A stretch of DNA of 64,000 nt, taken from contig NC_060252.1 in the NCBI RefSeq assembly GCF_921293095.1, forward strand, positions 45,198,881 to 45,262,880, in the 5' to 3' direction. Within the stretch, counting starts at the first letter, position 1, and every line of letters begins with the position of its first letter. Position numbers and translations under genes: made by a program. The notes below the pieces were generated by a model. The model was not told the origin of the DNA. It saw nothing but the letters and a program-made list of their open reading frames with translations, and ran no database searches. Below are positions 26,066 to 40,600 of this stretch, one piece after another. This DNA comes from Ischnura elegans (lineage: Eukaryota; Arthropoda; Insecta; Odonata; Coenagrionidae).

Positions 26066-27867
26066 ATCAGACTAGGGCTGAGCATGAGCAAACTACCCTG
26101 AGTTAACCTTGTTTCACTTCCAGGGTTCTTTGATCCTTACTACATCTCCGGGCATTACCAAAAACACCATCGCATTGAAATCAAGTAAGTACGCTTGAAT
26201 TAAAACATCTACCAATAACTATTTAATTCGCAATGTTACATTTGTAGATGAAATGCTATGAGCTAAAAATAAAATTTTGATTCAGACGGTAATACTGGGG
26301 GCAAATATTGATTTAATAAATTTATTCTAGTCTACCAACGACTATTAAAGTGAGCTTTAAATTTCCACAGCGAATAAAATAATCGGATACATCGCACTAT
26401 ACTAGCGACGACATACTGATTATAACATTGAGGAAGAAGCAAACGCAAAGCCGTTCGTAGTATCCCCAGTGCGATTACTGAAGACGCAATTACGAGAAAA
26501 ACCCACGCAATTGGCTTAAGCATTTCACATCAGACTCATTCACGGAGCAGCTAATGGAATGACAGCACAATTATCGGAATGGTTCTAATTGCGGGGAAGC
26601 GGCTCCTAAACGAAATAAAAAATACGGGAGCGCATTAGAAGCAGAGAGCACGGCTGCACCCGAATGATGGTAAGGAGTGGTGCTCAACAAAAGAGGATCC
26701 GAAAGGGAAGTCTAGGAGACAGATGGGATTGCATAGGCGGGAAAAATTTTCCTACGAGGCAAAAGTTAAAGAGACCACTTCGAAGGCAGAGACTGATTGT
26801 GATGGGACAAACAGGGGTAAAATACCCCAAGCAATCACAAAGTGGGCGACTTGAAGTCAATCGATAACGTCGTGGCATAGGGATTAATTTTCTTCCAACG
26901 AGAATGTAATATTTGATATCATTCCGGAAGATAATGCGATACAATAAATGGACGGTTTTCTGTTCAAAACGACGATAGACTAAAAAATTATAGTCGAGAA
27001 AGAGAGAAAATCCAGTATCGTGAGAAAAAAATGTTACGACGCTGTTACTAAAACTGCTGCTTTTATTTCTATTCTTAACCTTGAGGTGTAGTTAAGTCTA
27101 GAGGGTATTAATATTATTTGATAAAGGAGGTTAATGTGAGCGAAGGAAGGAATCCGGATCTTAATAGAAAAGGTTACAGGAGAATGATATGCGTACAAAG
27201 AGGAAATTAAGAAGGTACGATAGACATAAATGAATAAGATATATCTCTGCATGATGGATGAAAAGAAGGCACTTAGGTCGGGGGATGAAACCGAAGCGAA
27301 AAGTTGTAAAGGGAAGTCCATAATATACAGAAATATTGCAGACTAGCTACGGCAAAAAAGATGGCAAAGCACTTGTGGTTGGAGTTTCGAGATTTAGAGG
27401 ACCAAAAATGAACAAAAACTTCCATGACCCGATAAAACGCAAAATTGTGAATAAAACTAAGAGCTGAGGCTGAAGAGTAATAATTTGGCTACTGATGATG
27501 GGTGACGTTTATAGAATCGAATTCTTCAAAAACTCAAATACTACAAATAGAAGAAATGAGCAGCCATTGAGCCGACTTACCATCGCGTGATGAGGTGATG
27601 CACATAATTTAAAAAAGAGCTAACTACATTGCATCATGAGTAGTTCAAGTTGGGAGAGATTAAGCCAATATTAAAAAAGTGACAGAGCAAAAGGGTATTT
27701 ACTGTTATAGCGATAGCATAGAAAGCAATTGGTCGAAATAATAACTGAGGTACGCCTTTTTATTGGACATGAGAGATATCAAGGGAATAATGAAGAGAGG
27801 AAAGCTATCTTAGAAAGAAAGAAGTAAAATTCTAAATGTACAGAGGTATTAATCTACCGGAACATAG

Positions 27868-27954
27868 TACGAAAAATCCACAGAGGAAAAAATCATTCGC
27901 CTTGACCAGGATCTCCCGGATCCAGGAGGTAATTTTTCTCCGTGGATTTTTCGC
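27868..27954. repeat. Short foldback repeat
   Basis: Inverted arms of about 25 bp (27868-27892 and 27931-27954) share GAAAAATCCAC and flank a core with ATTCGCCTTGACC and the small palindrome GGATCTCCCGGATCC. The core resembles a degraded tRNA-like T-arm, so this may be a SINE fragment folded on itself. Confidence 0.55.
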
Positions 27955-30900
27955 ACAATTTATGCAAAGAGGGTGACTACCGTAAAGTTATTACCGTGGC
28001 TAGTCCCGGTGTTCTTAAATTAATTCGGTAGATAGTATCCACACAAAAATGAACAATCACATTACCACGAAAAATTTCAATTGTAAATGACAACGAGGAA
28101 ATAGGATATTCTAACTCGACCCCAAAATGGAGTTAAAACATTTGTAGACTGAATGGCACTTATCTTGAAGCATTGAAGCACAAAAGGCCGGTAATAATCT
28201 CTTCCGTCTTTTGTTTTTAGCCGCGTTATTACCCCTTATTACTAGCGTCTCAAAATGAAGAGAATCAGCTTACAATTACAGATAGGGCCATCGACGTAAT
28301 AATGATAAAATACAATGCAAAGCAATACTCATGGCGATTGTTTCATGACCCAAGAAATTCAACCAAAGTTATTATGGCGAAAAGGAGATACATTCTTGTG
28401 TTTGGGGCGATTGGGGTCAATTATTCTGGCCGGAAATCCTACATTTAACCATTTCCTTGAGAGGCGGCAAAGTGTATTTTCCGGGAGAAGTAAAGTTTAA
28501 ACAATCACCCACTCAATCATTAAAAAACAAACGCACTCGAAATATTCTTCTTCTCTTTCTTAATAATCAATTGATCAGAGATTCGGTTCCAAGATCAAGT
28601 TTCTAGCAGAAAATATGAGGGAAGGGAATTATACGCAGCGCCATCGCCGCGAAGACGACACATTTGAGTGACGTCATACTTTCCCCATTTTGTTCCGTGA
28701 AATGATTAACAACTACGATGCTTCACAAAGGAAGCGATAATTTTTTTTTTTAATTTAAGTCATTTCCATATTCAAACTCAGGGTATAAATACTTAAGTCG
28801 GATAGTAAATTTGAAACGGATTCGGACGTGGAATAAAGAGCTGTTCGATCCAGCTCCACAAAACAGCAACAAATATGGTTCAGACAAATTTAAGCAAAAC
28901 ATTCCGAGTCACTATCCAGAAAAAAATACCCCCTAAGGATAAGAGTAGATAAGCAGGAATTCTTGATTCATCCGGCATCAAACGCGATACGTGAAACAAT
29001 AATTGTTTAATAATAATAATAATCATCAGCATTAAAAGTAGAAGTAAAGACAGGCATTACTAATCAATAAGATGTTTCGGAACATTTGGTAATATTAATA
29101 TAAATAATATAATAAAACATAAGTTATTATAATTTATCAAATATTAAAAGGCAATTAAGAATCAAATATTTTAATTAAGTGCGGAAGAATATTACCTACC
29201 AAGAATGTGCAGGTTTTGAGTGGGACTACGTACGGGGACTATGACGCGTGTAAATCGAAACCCAATATGGATCCCAAAGTGACAGCAGTAACATCTAGTT
29301 TATGGAAAGAGCTTCCAAAATACAGGCTAACTACGATGTTTAACATGAGAGTGTTTACAATGTCAAATATGAAACACAATGCAAGACATAAACGACTTAT
29401 AATTCGCTTTCGAAATTAATGAATCCCAAAGCGAGCTGCAACTATAAAGCCAATTTTAATAATAAGTTTTTGCCGATGAGCGAAACAACCTCGAGTCACA
29501 AATTGGAGAGTACTTCCTGCTCCTGAAGTCAGAAATTTACGCTGACTTCTCGCGAAATACGAGGGCGGAGCAATAAGATGGCATCTTACAACTTGTGTCC
29601 CAACTTCTCGGAAGTAAGAAGTTTCGCGAGCCAAGAGTGAAGAACTCGACAGGATAGAATATGCCCAGGGGCTGCAACTTGAGCACAGCGAGGAAAACTA
29701 TGTTTGCACCAAGTTGAAAGTGGCTTCATGGATTTTCGCGACTTCATCTTGCTTCCCAACCAATAAGACAGATCTTGAGGAGACAAAAACTTTTCAGGAG
29801 GAGAATATACGAGAGAAAATGAACCAGGGGAGTCCGATACAAATAGAGGTTAGTTGATATCATTGAGACGAATAAAGGACAACTGTGGGATAAGCGATTC
29901 TTTTGTTCTATATGGCAATCGAAAATAAACGAAAGTCAAAACCAGTCAAATTTCAATGGTCTCGTTTCCGGGTACGAAATGTAGGTAGTAAAGAAACGAA
30001 AAATAATTAAACCCGGGGAGCTAAACTCAGGGTCGAAACGAAATCGGAGTCAAAACTACTTCGGGTCGAAACTAAACTAAACCTCTCGGACGAAACGAAA
30101 CGCAGATAATGTTTTGCACCGGAGGGAACACGTGCTTCACCTTAAATCCATACTTTGCCATCATTGTTTGTTTTGGAAATATAATAATAGTTTTTTAAAA
30201 TGCCGCATATACTGATATCATCGCAGTCTCAGCAAGCCTACGCTGTTAATGCAAATAGTAGAGTTATCAAAATAATTAGCATAGTTTCCCAAGATTTTTT
30301 CTATTCTATTTTTATTTCACTTCATTTTATATAGCCTTATACGCAATTCTAAACACTTCAAGTCGTGTATAAAAGTACTTCTAATGCTAAGATGGCAATA
30401 ACATCCACCACAACGGGGAGCAAGCTTTTCTTCTGAGAATATGAATGCATGCGTAAGATGAGATGGTCCAATTCTAAGTCTAGTGCAGCGGCATAATACT
30501 AAGTAAGATACAGTGACGATAAAGACTTCCCAGTAATACATTACGCTTACGCTATACAAATAGAATATAATTTGAATAGACTATCGAATAGACTCATCCT
30601 AATTTCTACAGAAATCAAACAATAAAGTAAAAGCTTTATGCGCCCAACCCTCTCCTTAGTTCCTCATGCTCTTCTAAACATCCTCCCCCAACCTCATCGA
30701 AACTCAACCCATCTTACTCGTACATTCCTCCATAAGCACATCTACATCCTTCAGCCACAAATATTTGACAGCGGTTTCTTCGTTCGGTCAATAAATAACA
30801 TCGCGTTAGATCACGCACATAACAAGCGATACAACCAAGATTACAACTGCAGACTCATTTTCAAAATTAACTTGAAAATAAAACAAACAAATTCATTACC

Positions 30901-32405
30901 CTTTCCCTACACTTCCATGAGTTTTCAGTGCTCTCGATACGAGATACAAACAACGCATACCAAAACGGTAGAGCATAAAATAGAGGTTGGGATGCCACAA
31001 AAATGGTCACGATTAGATTCGAGTAAACGATATTAAGGTGTTTAAATTCAGTCATTATCCACAACGAATTAAGGGTCATGCAGGAATTACTTTTCTGACA
31101 GCGATGTAAGACTTGAATGACATCTGAACGGCAGAGAAGTAAAATACAGTTCGTCACAATGACAGCGCATATGATAAAACAAGGAACATTTCACCCTCGC
31201 CCAACGGCACCTCTTTACTAATAATCAGGAAGAAATAATTAAAAATTAGGTCACACTGCTCTAGATCTCGAGTAAATCTAAATACCGCGAATATACCTGA
31301 AATTTATTCTGTATTTCTATTATCCTATAATTCTTTATAGTATCATTCTATAATAGTATAAATTTCTAAAATAATCTGAAACATCCAAGCTCGAAAAAAA
31401 CCATGAAACTTCCCTCTCGTGCGTTCATTTCCTCTAGGATCCCTCAATGGAATTTCGGGCGGCAAGGCGCAATATCGTGGAATGAAAGTGATCGAAGAGC
31501 ACAGACACCATACCGATATCAAGATCCGTACGACAAAATCATACAGCATACCACGACATCCATTTCAATATTTACAAAAAATCTTGCTTGCACACAAGTG
31601 TTGAGGCGCGTCGCTTGGTTGATGAAAAACAAGGCGCAGACCTTCCACGATCGATACCTTTCCATAAGGTCCCCAAGGGTTCAACTTATTTTTAAGATTT
31701 ATAGGTGAGGAAAGTTTAGCCCAAAAACAAACGATTTCTTCAGTCACCTATCAGAAAAAAAATGTATCTACCCTGAGTATTGACTCCGCACCTACAGCTT
31801 CAAATGTCAGAAATAGAAACTATGCTAATACCTAGCAACGACAAATTTCATAGAGAATGGATGCAGTTTTATAGCCAAGATAGGAATAACTCGCAATAGT
31901 TTGCTTACAACCTTACAGTACTGCCACACACAAGAATAAAAAGATCATTTTAAAGGGCGGAGGGAAAATCTTTGACTACTCTCCCCTTCATTATGACTCT
32001 TCAGAGGATTTGTCCCATAATACTTTTTATATGATACGAAAATAGTATTGTAAATAGCATTTTAGCGAAATTTGCAATAAGAAGGCAAAGATGGAGTAAC
32101 TCTCGATATGAAATTGGCACAAGTCAAATAGGCAAAACTCACTTGCTTTGTTGCCTAACACTGACAATGAGTGATGTCACTCCCACCATGACGCAGAGCT
32201 GGACAGAGCTGAGAGGGTTACAAAGAGCTCAACACAATTATGGCTACGCGCCAGCTATAAACCTCATCGAAAATAAAAATGACATTTAAATTTGAGGCTC
32301 TGAAACTACACCGGAGAATGATCATCAGCTGCAGTTGCATACTAAACGGATCAGTCAATTTCAAAGGCATAAAACATGTGTTTCACAACGCTTAAATAGG
32401 TAGTA

Positions 32406-32726
32406 GAGATAGACTGAAGAACACACAGATTCAGAATCTTTTTTTTCCACGATCAATAAGAGATTATAACGGCAGCGATAGAGCTCATAAATAGATTTGA
32501 AGACTTGCAATGTAGCCTACTAACTTTTGTAAAACTTAACACATGTTTCTTAATTCTAATATTATTTCTAACAGCATATAGTAGTACAATTTGTCAGTAT
32601 ACGGGACGTTTTTTGGACGGTGTGGTGTGCTTGTGGGAGTCCAATTGCATGCTGCATGCTGGTGATTGATCACCCCCTACCAAACACCCTAGAGGTGGCT
32701 CGCAGGGTATTATGTAGATGTATGTA
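32406..32726 (+). mobile_element. LINE 3' fragment, same family as at 37.2 kb
   Basis: Closely matches 37385-37683: both have GATCAATAA-AGATTATAACGG, AGCATATAGTAGT, a GGACGGTGTGGTGTGC block, a CATGCTGCATGCTGGTGA block and the ATTATGTAGATGTA tail. Only the last part of the coding frame and the 3' region are present. Confidence 0.8.
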
Positions 32727-35700
32727 CAAGCTCCACAATCAAGGAGGTACACCAAAGCGGGTTTGGTAATTCTGCACCCAAAGGATCAGTTACACTAAAG
32801 AGTAAAATATTTAAACAGAAGGAACACAGACCTTGGGTTCAAACTTCTTTGCCATGCTGTCAATCATCATCATTTGATAATCCATGGATTGAAATACTTA
32901 GTCGCGCAATTGAAAAACGCCCACGATGACATATCCGCGAGATCTGGATGGAGACCCACCAAAATGAAAATTGACACCGAGGAAACAAATATCAATTTGG
33001 GGGATGTCCCGTATACAAAACGGAGCATCAAAATTGCATACCGAGTAGAAACCACATAGTATAATATCACGTTTGAAAAGAGGGAGAAAAAGATAGTGAA
33101 ATGAATAAATTGATTATTAATACGATCTTGTGAAATAGTCGAATCTTCGTTGCCTTCAGAAGTTTTTCATTTTCTACCCCTTGGGAATACAATTATCCGC
33201 GGGACGCACTCTTAAACGATGCAGCTATAGAAAAAAATTATCCTTCCAACTATCAAATCTCACTCATATGGAATTGGTCAGGTGCAATTAATTATAAAGG
33301 GTGAGCGAATGAGAACAAAACATCGTGACAAGCGGTACTTAAGCCGATTTTGTCTAGGGTGCATCCGCAATGCTAAGGTATGAAAGTCGCAAATCTAACG
33401 AAGCAGATACAATTTAGAAACAAACTTAAGAGTGTAAAGGTAAAATATTACGCACTTGACCTCAAGCAGGGTAGATACTTTTCAATTTAGGAATTTTTAC
33501 ATGAAGTAATATTAACTTTTGACATTATTTCCTATGGATATTTTTCCATCAAAATTGCCAAATTGGAAATCCTTGAAAAATATAGTAAAAGTCATGTTAA
33601 CAATTCATTGTAGTCTAATTATTGTTTAGGGTGAAAAAAATAATAACAATGTTTTAACGAAGAATACTCAAGGGTTCGTAGGCAGGATAGTGAAGACAAA
33701 AGACGAACTCTTCACTGTATTTACAGCGTAATTTACTTATACATGCGTAATGCGTTGGCATGTAAGAAATTTGTACTTCCTCATTCGACCACATGATTGA
33801 TCGCCTTTATAGCACATTTAAATGAAACACAAGCTAGGATGGAAGCGTTAATAAGTGAGTCTCGTCAACAAGAAGACGAGTTATCATAATTTTTTCTACT
33901 GACATCAAGGGCGCAAATCACTATTAATTTCTTCTTATCTTATACAATACGCGATAAATATGAAGCAAAGTATTAAAGTATTGAGTAATATGAACTTACT
34001 ACCAAGGCATTAATTGCTCAGCTTTCATTCTGAAACATAAGAAAAATTTACGACATCATGGTCTAACACTACGTTGACCTCAAGCCGCAGTCCTCGGGCA
34101 GATTCCACATGGGGTACTTGAAGAGATTTTTTGTAGATGACGAATGCGCGAGGAGAACTTTGCAGACGATTAGCATAAAATTATGGTCTCTCCAGCCGAT
34201 TATCCGCGAATTAAAATGCACACCAAACTGAGCCAACCGCTGCCTCTTCCCACAACCCACATTACGTCCTTGTGTAACAGCTGCGCTACGTCAATACAGG
34301 GAGGGAGGGGCAAAAAGAAAGATGAAAAAAAAATTTAACCCATATGGCATTACCACCTCGTTCGCCTCGCGGCGTAAAAGCGTCACATTACGTGACTAAA
34401 AATACGACTCTATCCGGGCGCGAAAGCATGGAATGGCGGAAACAAAAATTAAATGAAGAGAGGGTGTAGAGAGAGAATAATATAAAAAAGAAAGGGGACA
34501 TGCATTTTTCTCTCGCTCGGGCGAGGCGCCGCTGGAACTTGGGAGGTGGTGATAAATTCGAGCATGCAGTGGGCATGGGAAGAGGGAGGGTGGAGGAAAG
34601 GAGGGTAGGGGAGGTTGGAGATGGGGGAAAAGACATCAATTAGGGGAAGGTTAGCGCCGTGTAGAGACGTAACTGAGATCGCCCCGAGGGTTCAGCTGCA
34701 TTAGAACGGAACACGGCCACCGCGTTAAAATGTAAGTCAGCATATTTATATTACAACCGAGTCGGGAACAATCCGATGGTACCGGGAGCTAATCCAACCC
34801 GGAATGCGAGCAGATGAAAGAGCACACTAACTCACTTAGTATTTCCGAGTTCTTAAACGGAATGCTCATGAGAGATACTACTAAGCAAATACCAACAAAG
34901 GAAGAAAAATACATAAATAAGATTAGGTAAATACAAATAAGAGCTTGAAGAACTTAACTGTCTCAGCGGAATGAATTTAATAATAGCGATATAAAAAATG
35001 ACGGTTTTGAAGAAGAAAATTCAAATTTTACTTGATTTCCCTCTTTTAAGAAATTCTGCGTAAAGTGCATCTGCAAATTGGATACGCAAAAAAATACAGA
35101 CCCATAGAGAAGCTGCGCGCGTAGAAATGTAACATCAGGAAATACGCACTTACCCAATTTTTCAACATAGAGCGATAACTTAAATTGAGCATGCTGCATT
35201 TCTAGAACATCAAAATTGAAGAAGCCACCCAATTATTATCACTTTTATGAATTAAGCAAATTAAACAGGATAAGGAATACTCTACCTACATCTGCCCTTA
35301 AAAGGGACTGTTGCGAATACGAAAATAAAGTTTAACGGCTACTTAAATTCGTTTACGTATCAATTTATTACATTAAATAGGTGCGGAAAACCACGAAAAA
35401 AACTACATTTTGCATTTTAGCACCTAAACTTGGACAATACCCGCTGAAATCCAGAGAAAGTGCATTCGATCTTGTTACTTTAAGTGAAACAAGTTAGCGA
35501 TTCTCATACAATTCATACATCAAACATAAATACAAATAATTTTATCCAGGCATGTAAAAATAATGCCGATTAGGCCTCAGCTTATTCAAATTGTAATAGA
35601 CTGAAAGGCATTAATACGTACAGGAGGAACAGAATGGATATGACTGAAATCAAAAAGCAAACGCAAGTTGCAGCTAGAACCTTATCATGAATGACGCACA

Positions 35701-36355
35701 GTGCAATTCAATGAACGCAAATTTAGTGATTGCATTTTGTGAATATAACTATCTTGAGAAAATTCCAGAAAGAAGAAGCCAAAAGGAAGTCAAGATATTG
35801 AAGAAAATAAGAATGAAACGCGAATTAGCCGCTTAGAATTTTCATATCCTCTCCTTCTTGGAAAAATTACATATGACTGATCAGCCATAAATGATTAATT
35901 AAAATCATTCGCCTAGCCGACTACTATAGCAGTCATCTCCGATGTCTGTGAACTAGACAGAAGACAACACCCACGAGAAGGAGACAAATTTTTAAACAGA
36001 ATCGGAGCACCCTCTATTTCATCGCACAGGAGACGAAGAACGTGTTTCGGAGAGGAATGAAGAGAGAAAACAGAAAGAAAAGTGGCGTCTCGAGGCTCAG
36101 CAATCTTCGGAGAAGTAAGATCCGCACGTACGAAGATTTGGTCCGCGCTCCCAACACACGGATCGACGACTATTGATTATCCTGTCCCGATGTCTCGCAC
36201 TCGACCTCTCACTGCTCCTTCAAGCTCCTCTGCCGCCGAGGGTGTCCCTCTCGCTTGAAGAAGAAAGGCGGGATGGAAGGGAGATCACTCGAGGGAAGAC
36301 GGGCGAGGAAGGGTAGTGGAGAGGGGGAAGGCAGACGACGACCGGAAAAGTGGAC
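32727..36355. other. No gene recognised
   Basis: AT-rich except for two GC-rich, purine-rich blocks at 34290-34720 and 36000-36350, which look like islands without recognisable exons. Confidence 0.5.
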
Positions 36356-37085
36356 TCGAATCCGCGACTCGTTACGTCAGAGGAAAAATTAACACGAGCG
36401 ATACGACTCGAGTTAAATTCGCAAATCTGAATGGTTTCGGCGCATCACGATAACTACCTCGTCGAAAATAGTAGCACGCGAAAAGTAACGCCAGCGAACG
36501 TACATCTTTTTTATATAGAGGATGTCTGTCCGCTATGCATTTCCATAAGGTGGCACGGATTGCAATCATAGTTAGTTCCCACCATAGTTGGGCATCCGGC
36601 CGAGTAGGCGCACGTATTGACACGCTGAAAGGAAAAACATAAAAATCCCATATAATCATGAAATCCAAGTTTCCCATTTCCCTGAGTACTAACCTTTCCG
36701 AGCAGCGGTGGCCTGCTAGTAGGTACTAGAACACATACTTGAGTTATGCCGACATGAATTATGATTCAGTAATGCTCGTAATTCAGTGCTCGAATCCGCT
36801 ACTCTTAACGTCAGGAGAAAAATTAACGCGAGCGATAGGACTTCAGTAAAATCTGAAATATTTCATAGCAACACAACGATGCATCGCGATGGGCGGAAAT
36901 CGTAACCTGCTAAAAAGAACACCAGCGAAAGTTCCTCGATTTTTGTCTGAAAACTCTTTGTAGGTAACACTCCAGTTATAGCATAAAAAGACAATATTGG
37001 CACTGAAACATACATCTTGAATTATGCCGACATTAATTATTTTTCAGTAATTTTAGCACTCGAATCCGCGACTCTTTACGTCTGA
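36356..37085. repeat. Degenerate tandem duplication, two units and a partial third
   Basis: CTCGAATCCGCGACTC recurs at about 36356, 36788 and 37062. The first two copies are followed by ACGTCAG-GGAAAAATTAAC-CGAGCGATA. Units one and two both end in CTTGA-TTATGCCGACAT-AATTAT. Unit lengths are about 430 and 275 bp, so the second has deletions. Confidence 0.7.
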
Positions 37086-37129
37086 CGTAACGAGTTGTTC
37101 GGCAAGCGAGCGCGTTTCTGATTACGGCT

Positions 37130-37210
37130 AGGATGATTGCTGCATTCCTGGAATCACCACGTGGTATGCATCCTGTTGGTGGCTTGCACGGTACCTCGTA
37201 AATGTAGACG
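37130..37210 (+). mobile_element. LINE/SINE 3'-end fragment
   Basis: GTGGCTTGCACGGTACCTCGTAAATGTAGAC matches, with small differences, the 3' end at 61300-61351. It directly abuts the LINE fragment starting at 37214, so one element may have inserted at the tail of the other. Confidence 0.55.
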
Positions 37211-37213
37211 AAT

Positions 37214-37683
37214 TTAACTGACCTCTTAGATAAACTCGGATGGGAACCTCTGTCGGACCGTAGATTGAAAAATATCCTAAACCTTTTAGATAAATTCAAG
37301 AGCAGTGTCTTTTCTGACGAAGTTAACCATATCTTACGGACGCCAACATACTACGGAAGATCAGATCATATAAATAAAATAAGAGAGATAGATTATCGAA
37401 CAGACAGATTCCGAATGTCATTTTTTCCATGATCAATAAAAGATTATAACGGCAGCAATAGAACTCGTCAATAGATTGCATGACTTAGTGTAGCCTACTA
37501 ACCTATGTAAAAATTAATGCATGTTTCTTAATTCAATTATTATTTCTAACAGCATATAGTAGTTTTGGACGGTGTGGTGTGCATGTGGGAGTCCAAATGC
37601 ATGCTGCATGCTGGTGAATGATCACCCCCTGCCAAACACCCTAGAGGTGGCTCGCAGGGTATTATGTAGATGTAGATGTAGAT
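37214..37683 (+). mobile_element. LINE 3' fragment with reverse transcriptase C-terminus
   Basis: Codons 37214-37429 stay open for 72 residues: LLDKLGWEPLSDRR, then YYGRSDHINKIREID and RMSFFP, ending at a TGA (430-432) where related elements have arginine in an FFPRS motif. The 3' untranslated part runs to GGGTATTATGTAGATGTAGA with an ATGTAG tail. It belongs to the same family as the copy at 32406-32726 and lacks about 25 bp present there. It is 5'-truncated, as expected of target-primed reverse transcription. Confidence 0.8.
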
Positions 37684-40600
37684 AAAAAGTGTCTGATAAT
37701 ATTACAACAGGTGTTTGTAGATATTTCCGGGCAAGCGTCAGCGTAAAAACTCTATAAATCCGAACACAATTACAAAAATGTCGCTTTGAAATCGTGAATG
37801 ATGTAATATATACTGTTTTAATTCGACGATGAAATACTGATATATCAATTTCTTGCTTCAAAACCGCATGAGTAAATATCGGAAAATTGAGGATAAACGT
37901 GGATTTTATGTCTATTTTTCCTCAATTCCAAGCACTGAAATGAACAAAGCCTCGTATGGGCTGCGAAATTTACCCATGGCCTAAAATGTAAAGAAAATTT
38001 TAAGCGCACCATGACCAAGATTGAGCAATAGATAAGGAAAATCGTGATGATCTTCAACGACCTTCGCTGATATAGTACCTCAGGCCCTTGAGGACCTCTT
38101 GAGGTATGAGACTGTGAAATTCAAAACTAAAACTTTTTCTGTATGGTATTGAAGAAAAGTGATTCCATCACATATGACATCCAATTGAGTAAAAAGCAAA
38201 TAATAGTTCATATGGAATGTTCAATACCTAAGTTAACACTCTTATGAGCAATTAGAGCGGACAGTAGCGCCACAAGTATGCAACTTGCGTGATTTTACTT
38301 TGATTACAACATTCGTTAGCTAATAACTCAAAAAGCAGTCCAGAAACGAACCCACATATTTTTACCTTGATTTTTACGGCGGGAGAGATTGTCCTTTTTT
38401 ACCTACGAATACGTGAATTAAGAACTAAGATCTGGTGCATTCCCGGCGTATGCTAGTATTGAAGGCTGCCTCTTCTGCTGATGGATGACTGCCATGGAGG
38501 ATATTACCCGGTGGAGCACCCGAGCAGCCTTCCCTACAAGACGTGGATTGATTTTTTTTTAATACTTGAATTTCTAAGTTTCCAATATTATTTTCCACTC
38601 AACGATTAAAAGTCCTTTTGACGGGCGAGGGAGGGCATTTATAGGGGTCACATTTAAGACAACATTTGGGAACGTTGAACTCTTGCACCTCCGCTCACTG
38701 CGGCCTTGAACGAACAAAACTACCTTTTTAATGATATGCTTTAATAGGGATTTCAAATCAAAACACACAGACAAAACAATCGTAAGGGGAGATCTGGATG
38801 TGAAACGTCACTTACAGCACCAGCCATAATTCTCCACATCTTGTTTAGGTTCATGTAAATGGCTAATGGCTCAGCGATAGGGTTTCTGGTTAGAATAAAC
38901 CGCCATACCCATTCTTATCGTGGTTGAACACTATTTAATTGCGTTAATTTAATTCTTCATTACTTTCGGGCGGATATAATAATAATTTAATAGTTTAATT
39001 CAATCGAAAGAGAACGTAAACGATAAAAAAGAATAATTATAAGCTATTTCCCCGCAGACAAGAATTCTTAACGCAAAGGCGGTGTTTCAGCGGAAATCGA
39101 TTATTCTAATCGAAGACGTTATTGTCAACGCTCTCTTCTGAACTGCCCATATTCTAATGGCAGAATTGAAGTCAGATAACTACGACGAGACTTTTACTAC
39201 GCACTTAATCAAGAACGACAGTGTTAGCGTTCATTAAATATTTTGTTGCGATCATCAACCTATACTTCGATGAATGCTTTCATAAAATTTAAACAAATAC
39301 ATATAGTCTTCAAAAAATTAAAACTCTAACATTTTAACTGTAATAATAACTCCGAAATGGTGGTTAAATCCACACCTTTTACGAGATACCAACAATGAAA
39401 ACAACGCATTGGATGGCAACCATTCATAATTATACTATTTGAGGAAGGAAATGCATAGATTTCAGTGACGATCCTGTCAAAACAATTTACCCATTACAAA
39501 TCTGCATCTGTAATGACTGGGTTGGATAAAAATTCATTAGGATTAGTATTGAACCAAAGAAGAACATAAAAATAAATGCTGAGTAACACCAATTTTATTT
39601 CTCTGCTCAGTAAAATATGAATATACAATCAAACATTTTCTCCTCTTCCCCCAGAAACGCAGGGGTACAACAAAAAAAACGATCTAAGATCAATGGTTAT
39701 TTATGCCTTCTCAAGACACTCCTGTAAAAATCAATATTCTGATTCTATTAATGTACAGCTGATAGCAAGCCTTGAAGTAAAAGATAATATGTATTTACTA
39801 CGACCTTATTTGATGATATTTTCGATGGCTAAGACGATGTTTCGTTCTCTTTCCCACAATTGCCGAAATTTTCCTAGTATGACTGAATATAAAGACTTTC
39901 TTTTTCTCAAAGGCATAAAAATAAATTGCGTGAAAATATTTTTTATGTAAGTCATGGAGAGAAAAAATTGCCTCTCCCTACTGTCATCAAAATTAAGAAT
40001 CGGCACAGTTCTATAAAAAAAACAATAATACTGAGTGATTTTAAAAATATGCTGCCGTACTTTAAACTAAAAAATCAATGCGAACAATTGAAACCAAAGA
40101 AAAAATACCAGAAAGCACAACAATTTTAAGAAAGTTAGCGGGACAAAGAATGAAAAATTCAGTAGCGAAATCACGATTTTTTGCCAATATCTTTTGCCAC
40201 GGAGGGGGATGTACATAGAATTACATGGAGTGTTATCAAAACGTTGAAGGTAATAAATAACTTTCTAGATTAAGACATAAACATAGCAGTTTTGCAAGTA
40301 GCAGAGAATAAGATGAAATGTCAAAGATGGAGATAAATCCGACCCAAGTACAAGCTATTAACAAGAATATTCACGAAGAGAGGATAAATAGCAATATAAA
40401 TTCTTTCGGTCGATATCATTAATCTTACCAAAATATAATTAAAGCGGATGACATGTACTACCTCTGATACAATTAAGAGATTTCATTTATCACAAAGCAA
40501 GGTGAAGACAAAAATATACCAAAATGGGGCTATTTAGATTGGACATGTTAACTGATTTCTGTCTGTCTCGGAATAGCCCGGAATTCTTGTCGAGGTCACA

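Larger units (their letters stand above)
23231..32405. other. Mostly repeat-poor intron-like sequence, no gene recognised
   Basis: Apart from the items listed separately, only chance frames are seen. A CTTGAAAATGG-GAAACC motif lies on the minus strand at 24873-24846. A cluster of CGAAACGAAA-like words lies at 29960-30110. A 132-codon frame at 30638-31036 (+) has no recognisable domain. Confidence 0.5.

Noticed and set aside
30638-31036. 132-codon plus-strand frame
   Set aside because: Composition matches surrounding non-coding sequence and no domain or splice context supports it.
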